Part shown: positions 33,304 to 44,774 of the stretch, one piece after another
How the letters are laid out: each line of letters starts with the position of its first letter
Numbering within the stretch: position 1 is the stretch's first letter
Source of the DNA: Chamaelirium japonicum
Lineage: Eukaryota; Streptophyta; Magnoliopsida; Liliales; Melanthiaceae
Assembly (NCBI GenBank): GCA_947650365.1
Contig: OX393553.1
Span: 42,889,949-42,953,948, forward strand
Direction: 5' to 3'
Length of the DNA: 64,000 nt
The notes under the pieces: model-generated
Seen by the model: only the letters and a program-made list of their open reading frames with translations
Databases searched by the model: none
Told to the model about the DNA's origin: nothing
Position numbers and translations under genes: made by a program

Positions 33304-34729
33304 CCTTATTCAAGTAGTAGATTAGGAGACGATTCTAAGTAAGGCTCATTATAATTGACAAGGTCGACTGTATTACAGTTGGGTACATCTATATGTCAAA
33401 TGTATGACTTTAACATCCACATCTGTGAGGCCAAAATATAAAGAGTCCCATAGCTATGTGGGGTCCGACTATTGTGGGATCCTTATTTATGTTGTCGATT
33501 ATAAAACGAGTCCAAGTAGGTCCCATTCCAGTTAACAAAGTTGACTATATTACAAGGGGTATATTTTTGTATAAAAGGGGATACTTATTCATGTAATAGA
33601 TTTCAAAAGGAGTCCAAGTGAGGTGCACTCTAGTTGACAAGGTCGACTAAATTATAGGGGGTACCTCTATGTGTTAAAGGGGCCGGTAACTTTAACACCC
33701 ATATCTGTATAGCCAAAATATAATAAGTCCCAAAACTATATGGGGTCCCATTATTATGGGATCCTTATTTGTATAGTAGATTACGAGAGGAGTTTAAGAG
33801 GTACCTACTCCAGTTGACAAGGTTGATAACATTATAGGGGGCATATATATGTGTTAAAAGGGTGACTTTAACTCCCGTATCTTTATGGACAAAATATAAA
33901 GAGTCCTAAAGCTAGGAGGGTCTCACTATTTTGGAATATTTATTTATATAGTAGATTACGAGAAGAGCCCAAATGGGGCCTATTCCAGTTGAGGTTGATT
34001 ATATTATAGAGGGGTACATCTATGTGTCATAGGGGCGACTTTAACACTAACATCTGTGTGGAAAAAATATAAAGAGTCCTATTTCTAGGAAGTGTCACAT
34101 TATTATAGAATCCTTTTTGATATAATAAATTACAAGAGGAGTCCAAGTGGGTCCCACTCTAGTTAATAAGGTCGGTTTCAATATAGGTGGGTATATAATG
34201 TTATCAAAGGGGTGACTTTAACAACTATATCTGTGCGATAAAATTATAAAGAGTACCATAGCAAGGCGAGATCCTACTATTATGGAATCAGTATGCTTTT
34301 TATAGATTACGAGACAAGTCCAAGTAGCTAGGCCTATTACAAATGACATGGTCGACTATATTAACGAGGGGGTACATCTATGTATCACAGGGGTAACTTT
34401 AAAACCCAAATATATATGACCAAAATATATATAATATAAAAAATAGGAGGGGTCCCATTATTGTGGGATCCTTCTTAATATAGTAAATTACAAGAGGAGT
34501 CTATATGGGGCCCAATCCAGTTGACAAAGTCGACTACATTATAGCGAGGTATAACTATATGTAAAAGGGATGACTTTAGTACCTATATTTGTGTAGTCAA
34601 AATATCAGTGTCCTATAGGATGGAAGGGTCCTTCTATTGTGGGATCCTTATAAATGTAGTAGATTATGAGAAGAGACTAAGTGAGACCTACTCAAATTGA
34701 CAAAGTCGACTATATTATAGGGGGGTATA
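33304..34729. repeat. Satellite block 2: about 8 monomers
   Basis: Same monomer and orientation as block 1. It lies between the right LTR of the older element and the left LTR of the complete element. The last five bases, GTATA (34725-34729), are one half of the target-site duplication of the complete element. Some monomers are shortened (around 33580 and 34000). Confidence 0.94.
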
Positions 34730-37056
34730 TGTTGGAAATAAATCCCTGATAGAGGCCCACAGCGGAAGCAAAGTGATGGTCCGAGGACCCTGAGCGGTGT
34801 GCGTTACATATCAAAAAATCTCATCGAAACGATCTACATATGCGTGTATGAAACTAGCATGGCAACTACTCGAACCCCTAACGACGATCTAACGCAAAAG
34901 AATAATCTAGCATGAATGCATGTTCTAATTATGTTAGATCTACTTGTTAGAGATCATACCTGCGTGCGGAATCTTTCACCGCGACAAATTTCTTCTTTGT
35001 CGATGGAGACGGGCTACGGATCTGCTCGACATAGCTTCGGTACGACGGCCATAACTTTCTGCTCTGAACTCCGATTGGGCTGAAATTTGGACTGCAGGTA
35101 GCCAACTTCGATACGCAACTTTTTCAACAAGTTTCACATCGTTTGGACTTCTATAACTCCCGGAATCACAGAAACAACGTTGATTTTCTGTGCAGATTCT
35201 GGACAGCAAAAGGTTGCGGGAGACTCCTTCTAGTTCACCCGATCTCACACGATGCATGGCACCTCGTCGATGGATCTCTGAGTGCCTCCATACGACGAGC
35301 CTTCTCCTTCTACGAAAACACCATGCGAGGAAGACGAGTCGCCATCCAATGGCGCAAGCGAGGGAGAGAGAGACAAGAGAGGAGATGCGAAGAGAGAAGA
35401 GGGGCTTCGGTTTCCCCATGGCTTGCATGGCCGGCCCTAGGGCTTGCCCATGCTACTAATTTCGTGCACCCTCTCTCTCCTTCTCATATATATAGCCGGC
35501 CTATCCATATGGATAAGGACAGTATGGATAAGGATGATTGATTCAAACCTTATCCCTATATATCTCTTATTTATCTCTATCCTTTCCTTGTTTTCGAAAA
35601 CGGTCAAAACTAGCCCGTTTTCTGTGCCTCATAACCGGCCCCTTCATCGGAGGCAACAACCTCCCGAAACTAATGGGGCTGGCCTTGACCAGTCTCTCAA
35701 CACTTAGGGCCGGCCCCCTTAGTGCATAGTGGCGCATGGTATGACCAAAACGCCCTTATGCCACTAGTTGACCGTTCCTCGTGTACGAGACTTTGCAAGG
35801 CACACATAAGTGAAGTGCTTTAGTGATTTCACTATTCTCTGAGGTTCCCGTAGGGTGCCCCTAGTGAAGTCAACTAGTCAACTCGCAACATGTCCCGGTG
35901 CATCGCACCCATGTGGCAAAGTCCACTTATGGCAAGGAATTGCTACATGCGTCTCTGCACTAACCTAGGGTTTCCCCTTAGTGCACACACGTAGCTACGC
36001 ATCTACCGTGCACTAGTGCGAAGCACTCACGGAGCGTATGCTTGGACTTCTCGCTTCCTCTAACTACGTTCTGTGTTTTGAGGAGATGGTATAAGAACCG
36101 TACATAATGTCGATAAGGTGGAACCTTCAGGGACCAGGGTTCATGGCTTCCAACTCAGACTCGATCGACACACTACCCGAGTGTACCATCGATCCTCTGA
36201 GTCCGAGTTAACCTGCGTAGCCACCCAGAGTGCGACGCAGGCTGCACTCCAATCCCCCCGGACTTACTATGTTCTCCCACATACCCCTGCTCTCCGCTTA
36301 GTATGGTAAACTCGTTGTCCCTCCACTGGTGCCATGACGCAACTCGAGCGGTGGAGAATACCGTCAGACTCGAGTGCTCATATGACTCGGTTCCTTCCAG
36401 GTTGACTACGTACATCGTACCTCTGATAACTCTGCCGAGTAACCGGATTCGTCACCAGTCGAACTGATGACCACCTGGCCAGGGTTTAATACGACGTAGG
36501 TCAGACCAAGGAACGCACCTCCCGTTAGGGGTGTGGATAGCCTGCAGGAGTGACATGCCGATGCAACGCCAGCCGGGTAACCCAGTACACCGTGGTTTTG
36601 GATCACTGCATTCGGATCCTCACACATTGGTGCGCCAAAGCACCACACAACTGGTTAGTCCACCAGACATGGCTCCTCAGGGTTTAGGACCGTTTTACCC
36701 TAAGCAGAAACACGGTTTAGTGCACCGGTGTCTGCTCACCGATCTGTGCACCGTATTGGTTCCGTTCGACCACAGACACTGTGCCTGGTAATGACCGTGG
36801 TGGAGACACCCACGCTCTGTCATCCCAACAGCTTAACCTGATAGGGCGACCAATAATCAGAGCTGCGAACGTATTTAGGTTACATGGGACCAGTCCCTTG
36901 AGTCTCCCACTCAAGAGGATTACCATGTAGCCATGGCTCTCTGTTCTGTAATCAGAACACGTACTAAGGTACGTACCTAGATGCAATCTTATACTATCAA
37001 CCATACATAGCTAAACTATAGGTTTTTATGAGCTATAGACCTCACCAATTCTAACA
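34730..37056 (-). mobile_element. 3' LTR (minus sense) of the complete copia-type element
   Basis: The + strand starts TGTTGGAAATAAATCCC and ends ACCAATTCTAACA. It is 3 bp shorter than its partner because of an indel near 36850 (GACCAATAATCAG against GACCAACCTTAATCAG). The many short ORFs inside are shared by both LTRs and have no family motif. Confidence 0.95.
35485..35495 (-). promoter_or_regulatory. TATA box of the copia-type LTR
   Basis: The minus strand reads CTATATATATG, followed by GAGAAGGAGAGAGAGG. It faces the element interior when present in the 5' LTR. The same box lies at 43200-43210 in the right LTR, where it would drive the element's transcript. Confidence 0.6.
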
Positions 37057-37070
37057 ATCTCCCACTAGGT
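37057..37070 (-). promoter_or_regulatory. Polypurine tract of the copia-type element
   Basis: The minus strand reads ACCTAGTGGGAGAT immediately before the LTR start TGTTAGAATT. This is the standard copia second-strand primer position. Confidence 0.85.
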
Positions 37071-38408
37071 CTAACGAGGAATAACGGTGTTGAGCTCTGT
37101 AGCTTCTACATGCTACCCAAAAGCCTTTGCAGGAATTCCCTAATGGAATTGGCAACATTGTCTGTAGATTCCACCTCAGTACCGCTACTTGCATTTCCTC
37201 CTATAACTGTCAGATCAAGTGAAGTTTGTACTTGATGGGTTTCCCCTCACGGTGGTGCCTAGTCTCCTTGGACCTTGCTTACCGCTCTTCTATTGCAACA
37301 ACAGATAACTGAGCTTCTGGTACGCGTCCCAAGTTCTCTAAGAACTTCCTAAGCCTTACCACCTGATATATTACCTAGCACGCAACAACGTGCTAAGCCT
37401 CTGTGGTAGAGTCTGTGATTCACTCTTGCTTCACACTCTACCAACTATCGCTTCTAATCCCAAGATAAAAATAATCCCTGAAATCGATTCTCTGGAACAC
37501 ACATCTGACACTAAAGTTAGATCCTGTGTGTCCAATCGATATCAGGACCTGTGAAGTGCAAGCTAACTCACAATCCTTACTTAGTGAGGATTTCTGAGTA
37601 TACCCTTCACATCGGTCCAAAGATCTGGACCCGGGTTCGACTGAAACCGACCCACCTTCCTGCTGCGCAATAGATATCTAGCCTCGTAAAACGAATCTGG
37701 CTAGAATCTTATCTTCATGCATAGCCTGTGACAGCAAGAGAATCTTGCTCTGGTTATCTAGAGTTACCTTGATTCCCAGAGCATAACTCGCCTCACTAGG
37801 GTCTTTCACATCGAATTATGATGACTATAAACCTTTACCGTAAACAATATTCTTACGTCATTTTCAATCAGTAGGATATCGTTAACGTAAAGTACTACGT
37901 ACACCCTTGTAGCTTTTTCACCTTTCTTGTACCCACTTGGTTTATCATCATTCTGATCAAATCCGTATGAGCGGATTTCCTTGATCAAAATATATATTCC
38001 AACTTGGATGCTTGCATCAGTCCATAAATGGACCTTTGCAACTTACATCATATATGTTCCTGACCTACTGACACAAAGCCTGGGGCGATATCATCCATAT
38101 GTCCTTTCCAAATTCCCGTTAGGGAATAACTGTCTTGACATCCATCAACCAGATCTCCCAACTATAATGGGCTGTGATGGATTAAGAGGATCCGTTATAG
38201 ACTTAGGCATAGCTACCAGTGAGATGGTTTTGACATAGTCAATCCCTTCTCCTTTGGTAACTAATCTAGCTACTTAAGTCTTAATCGGGTGCTCTTCTAA
38301 TGCACCTTCTACACCCTGAAGGGTGATAGTGCTATAAGTGTCAAGACTATTCCAAGGGACATTGATGCAAATTTGCCTCTATGGTCTTTTGTCAGTCAGA
38401 GCTGTCGG
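37071..38408 (-). pseudogene. Decayed copia reverse transcriptase / RNase H
   Basis: The minus-strand block 37988-37806 carries EIRSYGFDQNDDKPSGYKK and VLYVNDILLIEND, the copia RT catalytic region (usual YVDDILLIGND; here the first Asp of the DD pair is Asn). Further on, 37620-37440 shows a weak copia RNase H pattern. About 37240-37080 has the usual C-terminal end of copia pol just before the polypurine tract. Many stops and frameshifts lie between. With the catalytic Asp replaced, this RT would be inactive even if translated. Confidence 0.72.
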
Positions 38409-38672
38409 AAGCTCCCACTACTTCTTCGTAGCTCTAGGGATCATCCTCCTGAAACTCTGGATTAACTATTAAAGTTTCTCCATAGTATCTTTCAGGAGCT
38501 CTGATAGTCCCACAACGACGAGGTGGTGGTGGTAAAAAGGAAGCTCCTACTACTTCTTCGTAGCTCTAGGGATCATCCTCCTGAAACTCTGGATTAACTA
38601 TCAAAGTTTCTCTATAACATCTTTCAGGAGCTCTGATGGTCCCACAACGACGAAGTGGTGGTGGTACAAAAG
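38409..38672 (-). repeat. 132-bp direct duplication in the copia-type interior
   Basis: Two copies begin at 38409 and 38541 with AAGCTCC[CT]ACTACTTCTTCG and end in GGTGGTGGTGGTA. They differ at a handful of positions. The length is a multiple of three (44 codons), so it would duplicate part of the linker between integrase and RT (minus strand PPPPRRCGTIRAPERYYGE) without shifting frame. Confidence 0.85.
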
Positions 38673-41600
38673 TGAATTATTTCTACAGTACCTGGTATAC
38701 TAGTTTCTTGTATCATCTACTCCCACTACGTTTTCAGATGCACACTCTCTACCAGTACCCAGTAGTTCACCCAGAACTACCTTACCGGTAAACTTATGGT
38801 CTATAATATAATCCTGGTCTAGGTAGATGGTATTCGTAGAAACGATTACCTTCCAAACCTCAAGATCATAGAACAGTCCACCTTATGCCTCCTAAGGGTA
38901 ACCTACAAACAGATATACCTGGAACTACATCTCCATCTCATCCCTCTTGTCCTTTTGCATAAGTGCAGGAGAACCCTATATCTCGAGACTCTATAGTGTC
39001 AGCTTTCGCTTAGACCATAGCTCTCTATAGGTCTGAGGCACTGATCTAGATGAGAGAGAGTTTCAGATATAAGCTACTGTTTTAAGGTACAACCCCACCA
39101 AAGGGTGGGTAGTACATTTGGCAATATTCATCAGACTACGGACCATGTCAAACAGGGTCCGATTCCTTCTCTCGGAGACTTTATTCTGACGTGTCATCCT
39201 TGGAGCATTTAACTGGGAGCTAATCCCATGCTCCATCAGGATCCTATGGAACCCATCCGATAGGTTCTTGTTTCCTCGATAAGTCGAAGAGACTCCTATC
39301 GTCTGGACGCTCTTGAAACCATAGACGTCAAAATTAACTAACTCCCATACCTTCATGGCCCTTTTAGTTATTCTGCCTTCCAGATTACACTCATAGGTTA
39401 GAAGGATCTCCGATGATTCTGTGAACAGAAACTCAGCCTTCTTTTACCTCTGAATTTATCTGAGGAAGAATATCTAAATCAGAGGGGTCATAAATGGGAT
39501 AGCTTCTCCAAAGGATTTAGATGAATTTCAATTAGACGCTGCAGCTGTCATGAAATCTATTTCTGAATTCAGATTAAATACAAAGAGATTTTTCTGATCT
39601 ATTCCTCTAACTATGAAGCTATCAATTTAGTCTAGGATACACACCTACGGTGCTATCTAAAACTAAAAAACTTCATTTACTAAGGAAGAAACAGAACTAC
39701 ATCTCTAAAAAACAAAATCTGTATTTCGGAAAAACTAAGACAATCATATCTAACAGCTTCCACAGCGGCTTATGACATCAGTACCTATGTTAGGATTACT
39801 TCACTATAAAGTAGCCTTCTGCTTTCCTTGAATATCTGTAGACCCGAAGTCTACATTCTAAGAAGCATAAGAACTGCTACTAGATAGCGACTCAAATCCT
39901 AACATCCTGAGGCCATACTCAATCTTCTAATACCCCCTACACTCGCCAAAGCGGAAACACTTCCGTCCTTAGCGTTACTAGACTTAGGAGTCCACACTAG
40001 TTTCTGCACTAGAATAGTTTTCGATCTCTTATAAGTTACTCCCTTAGGTTCTTCTAAAGAAGACCTAGGTTAAGCACTAAAGGCTTTGCCTTTAATCTTG
40101 ATCACATCCTTTGTCTCTTAGAACTCTCCTTAGAAGTTCTGCGTTTGTCATCTCTAGCTTGTTAAAGCTAAAGTCTCTGACAACGCCTTCGAGGTTCCAG
40201 ACAAGGATGCAAGACAGATATCTTCCACCACCTCGTCATCTGGTACTATGTCTTTGGAATCTAGTTCGATCTGGAACTCAAGTATGTATTCCCGAACAAA
40301 CATACCCTCAGACATCTCGGTACCGACAAGTATCTTGGTGGATAAGCGATGAGTCTACCGACTTCGCCTAGTAGACATCTTATGCAAGTAAAACTTTATT
40401 AGAGAAGACCCGGCATATCTCTGACTCGCTTCTAAAGAGTTGTCTGCAAGTCTGCTATAACATAGCACTTGCACATCTCCTTAGACTCTTGCTAGTCGTC
40501 ATATGCCCTAGTTAGTGCTCTAGTGATGTCTGGACCCGTTAGGTCTAGTACAGGGATATTTAGATTGGAAGCCAATGTACGTTTACTACCCTAAGCATAA
40601 GCTATAGATAGCGCTTCCGCTCTACGTAGTTAGAGACCCGATAACTGGTTCTCTTATGGGATAACGGATAGGGGAACTATATGGTTGAATGAAAACGAAT
40701 GCAAAACGACTCATTTTATGGATTTTTAAAATAAGCTAATTATATCCAAATGTCAGCGCTACCCTCACAGAAAAGACACCTCTATGGATTAATTTAACCA
40801 TGTATGTAAGATCTCAGAATAGGCTGCACCTGTCCGAGGGGGCAGTGTGCAGGTCATCCGCTTACACGGGTCTTTCCCTTGACCCTATCCAAATCTGCCA
40901 ACTAAGGGCTTTGATGAACCATGGTTATCTTTTGGCCAGTACCACGTGATCACCATTGTCTTCGCAACGAATACCTCACGTGTACTTCGGATGCTTAACC
41001 ACGAGCCTAGGCAATTACGAAACGGAAGTCCTAACGGTCCCCACGAGGGTGAGTAAAAGCCTGAACCCTTGGCGCCGTAATCGCCATATCCCGAGGGAGA
41101 TCACTAAGTAGCTTGGCATGGAAAAACACAGCTCTCACCCGAGGGGGTTGTTGAGTTATGCCCTCCCACCCGAGCACGAAGTGATTGGCCGTGGAGGCCA
41201 GAGGATCTCTAAAAGTCCTCTCTTGCATCCCTTATTAAATTTGAGGGTTATTTAATGCAAGTATGAGTGTATACTAAGGTCACGACAACCTATACACTAG
41301 ACCCTGGTCATACCATGCTCCCACTAGCGTTTCAAGCCTTTTGTGAAGCATTAATCGATCTCGGAATATCATAGTCCCTGCCTCAAGTGGATTTCTCCAC
41401 TCAAGGGTCACATTACATATCCCAAGAACATCGATGCTTTGAAAACTTGGCTATTACGCTAATGCCCTGGAGCCTAGCCTAAGGTCAGACTGACAGGAAA
41501 GGTCTTCCACTACCATGGCGCCTCGCTTATAAATTTGACGAATGATGTCATAGTAGAATCCCAACTCATTCTAGGTTTCGATGCTTGCCAAATAGGCACA

Positions 41601-42430
41601 CCCGACTAATCGGGTGTTGACCTAATGGGGGCATAACCAAATGTGAGGAATTCATGCTATCATCAAGGGTCAATTAAATAATAGGCGTCACTATTGGAAT
41701 CCTATCCTAATAAGGTCGCTAGGATCCGAGGGGAAAGGGCATCCCTCTAACACAGATAATCAAATTATCGCATCGGGGTTCTCTACAGAAATATAAAGAA
41801 CTACTGAAAGAAATAAGCACACAACTGAATCAAGTTCAGGGTCTGACCCCTGAACCTGACTGGCACAGCGCAAGCTTTCTGTCTCCTTCGCAAGGTTTCT
41901 CGATCCGGTGCAAGCCTTTGTATACGATCTCCTGACGCTTTCTGCCCTTTGCCGTCATCGTGTACGCTTCGCCGGATCGCCATCGTCTTCCAAGGTTCCG
42001 CTCATCTTCCCGGTGGTGGATCTCCACGGCAAGTCCTCCTCTTCAATCTGTAACCGAAAAAGATCTAGTACGCTTCGAGCAAGTGCTCGTTCGTACACAA
42101 TTTCCTAGAAAGAAAAGAAAAACAAACCTAGCAAAAGCCTGGGAATCAAGGGTGGTAAATCTTCACCTCTTGCCCGACTATGGCTCTAAAATCTATCCAC
42201 ACACAGAAGAAAAAACATCCAGACAAAATCGCTAACACGGGGTCCGACCCCCGGTAGCAAGCAATCACATATCCAGAATAATTTTAGAAGCGGCGCCCTG
42301 CAAGAACGATTCATAGAACATACAAAATATACTATGCATGATCTACTCGTAGAACCCCGATGGCGGCACATACTATTCATATGCGCATATGACGGTTTCA
42401 TGAAAAATATGAAACGCACACCACTAGCGG
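38673..42430 (-). pseudogene. Decayed copia integrase, protease and gag region
   Basis: The clearest block is 39356-39063: LMEHGISSQLNAPRMT, RQNKVSERRNRTLFDMVRS and LKTVAYI. This is the copia integrase core around its catalytic Glu (usual NGVSERRNRTL). Upstream on the minus strand (39360-42430), where protease and gag should be, no open frame of useful length survives. I see only isolated fragments such as 41228-41031, without a clear domain. The region is collinear with 28060-30998 of the older copy, apart from about 120 bp near 42170-42292 that the older copy lacks. Confidence 0.7.
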
Positions 42431-42442
42431 GCTCTGATACCA
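42431..42442 (-). other. PBS of the complete copia-type element
   Basis: The + strand GCTCTGATACCA is TGGTATCAGAGC on the minus strand, complementary to the 3' end of initiator tRNA-Met. It is two bases from the 5' LTR. Confidence 0.95.
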
Positions 42443-42444
42443 AT

Positions 42445-44774
42445 TGTTGGAAATAAATCCCTGGCAGAGGCCCACAGCGGAAGCAAAGTGATGGTCCGAG
42501 GACCGTGAGCGGTGTGCGTTACATATCAAAAAATCTCATCGAAATGATCTATATATGCGTGTATGAAACTAGCATGGCAACTACTCGAACCCCTAACGAC
42601 GATCTAACGCAAAAGAACAATCTAGCATGAATGCATGTTCTAATTATGTTAGATCTACTTGTTAGAGATCATACCTGCGTGCGGAATCTTTCACCGCGAC
42701 AAATTTCTTCTTTGTCGATGGAGACGGGCTACGGATCTGCTCGACATAGCTTTGGTACGACGGCCATAACTTTCTGTTCCGAACTCCGGTTGAGCTGAAA
42801 TTTGGAATGCAGGTAGCCAACTTCGAGACGCAACTTTTCCAACAAGTTTCACGTCGTTTGGACTTTTGTAGCTCCCGGAATCACAGAAACAACGTTGATT
42901 TTCTGTGCAGATTCTGGACAGCAAAAGGTTACGGGAGACTCCTTCTAATTCACCCGATCTTACACGATGCATGGCACCTCGTCGATGGATCTCTGAGTGC
43001 CTCCATACGACGAGCCTTTTCCTTCTACGAAAACACCATGCGAGGAAGACGAGTCGCCATCCAATGGCGCAAGCGAGGGAGAGAGAGACGAGAGAGGAGA
43101 TGCGAAGAGAGAAGAGGGGCTTCAGTTTCCCCATGGCTTGCATGGCCGGCCCTAGGGCTTACCCATGCTACTAATTTCGTGCACCCTCTCTCTCCTTCTC
43201 ATATATATAGCCAGCCTATCCATATGGATAAGGACAGTATGGATAAGGATGATTGATTCAAACCTTATCCCTATATATCTCTTCTTTATCTCTATCCTTT
43301 CCTTGTTTTCGAAAACGATCAAAACCAGCCCGTTTTCTGCACCTCATAACCGGCCCCTTCATCGGAGGCAACAACCTCCCAAAACTAATGGGGCCGGCCT
43401 TGACCAGTCTCTCAACACTTAGGGCCGGCCCCCTTAGTGCATAGTGGCGCATGGTATGACCAAAACGCCCTTATGCCACTAGTTGACCGTTCCTCATGTA
43501 CGAGACTTTGCAAGGCACACATAAGTGAAGTGCACCAGTGATTTCACTATTCTCTGAGGTTCCCGTAGGGTGCCCCTAGTAAAGTCAACTAGTCAACTTG
43601 CAACATGTCCCGGTGCATCGCACCCATGTGGCAAAGTCCACTTATGGCAAGGAATTGCTACATGCGTCTCTGCACTAACCTAGGGTTTCCCCTTAGTGCA
43701 CACACGTAGCTACGCATCTACCGTGCACTAGTGCGAAGCACTCACGGAGCGTATGCTTGGACTTCTCGCTTCCTCTAACTACGTTCTGTGTTTTGAGGAG
43801 ATGGTATAAGAACCGTACATAATGTCGATAAGGTGGAACCTTCAGGGACCAGGGTTCATGGCTTCCAACTCAGACTCGATCGACACACTACCCGAGTGTA
43901 CCATCGATCCTCTGAGTTCGAGTTAACCTGCGTAGCCACCCAGAGTGCGACGCAGGTTGCACTCCAATCCCCCCGGACTTACTATGTTCTCCCACATACC
44001 CCTGCTCTCCGCTTAGTATGGTAAACTCGTTGTCCCTCCACTGGTGCCATGACGCAACTCGAGCGGTGGAGAATACCGTCAGACTCGAGTGCTCATATGA
44101 CTCGGTTCCTTCCAGGTTGACCACGTACATCGTACCTCCGATAACTCTACCGAGTAACCGGATCCGTCACCAGTCGAACTGATGACCACCTGGCCAGGGT
44201 TTAATACGACGTAGGTCAGACCAAGGAACGCACCTCCCGTTAGGGGTGTGGATAGCCTGCAGGAGTGACATGCTGATGTAACGCCAGCCGGGTAACCCAG
44301 TACACCGTGGTTTTGGATCACTGCATCCGGATCCTCACACATTGGTGCGCCAAAGCACCACACAACTGGTTAGTCCACCAGACATGGCTCCTCAGGGTTT
44401 AGGACCGTTTTACCCTAAGCAGAAACACGGTTTAGTGCACCGATGTCTGCTCACCGATCTGTGCACCGTGTTGGTTCCGTTCGGCCACAGACACTGTGCC
44501 TGGTAATGACCGTGGTGGAGACACCTACGCTCTGTCATCCCAACAGCTTAACCTAATAGGGCGACCAACCTTAATCAGAGCTGCGAACGTATTTAGGTTA
44601 CATGGGACCAGTCCCTTGAGTCTCCCACTCAAGAGGATTACCATGTAGCCATGGCTCTCTGTTCTGTAATCAGAACACGTACTAAGGTACGTACCTAGAT
44701 GCAATCTTATACTATCAACCATACATAGCTAAACTATAGGTTTTTACGAGCTATAGACCTCACCAATTCTAACA
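42445..44774 (-). mobile_element. 5' LTR (minus sense) of the complete copia-type element
   Basis: It matches 34730-37056 throughout, with scattered substitutions. It starts TGTTGGAAAT on the + strand and ends TTCTAACA at 44774, followed by the TSD GTATA. It contains the TATA box at 43200-43210 (minus strand). Confidence 0.95.

Larger units (their letters stand above)
34730..44774 (-). mobile_element. Complete copia-type LTR retrotransposon (10045 bp) inserted in the satellite
   Basis: The element is bounded by 5-bp direct repeats GTATA (34725-34729 and 44775-44779). Its LTRs are 34730-37056 (2327 bp) and 42445-44774 (2330 bp). A tRNA-Met PBS lies inside the right LTR and a polypurine tract inside the left LTR, so transcription runs on the minus strand. 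The ends are TGTTGGAA and TTCTAACA. The first 195 bp of the two LTRs differ at 6 positions, so the insertion is fairly recent. The interior nevertheless encodes only broken copia domains. Satellite is continuous across the insertion once the element and one TSD copy are removed. Confidence 0.96.

Noticed and set aside
35143..35707. ORFs of 87-150 aa in the copia-type LTR, repeated at 42691-43452
   Set aside because: They lie in U3/R of the LTR, contain the TATA box on the opposite strand and have no recognisable domain. Their conservation only reflects LTR identity.
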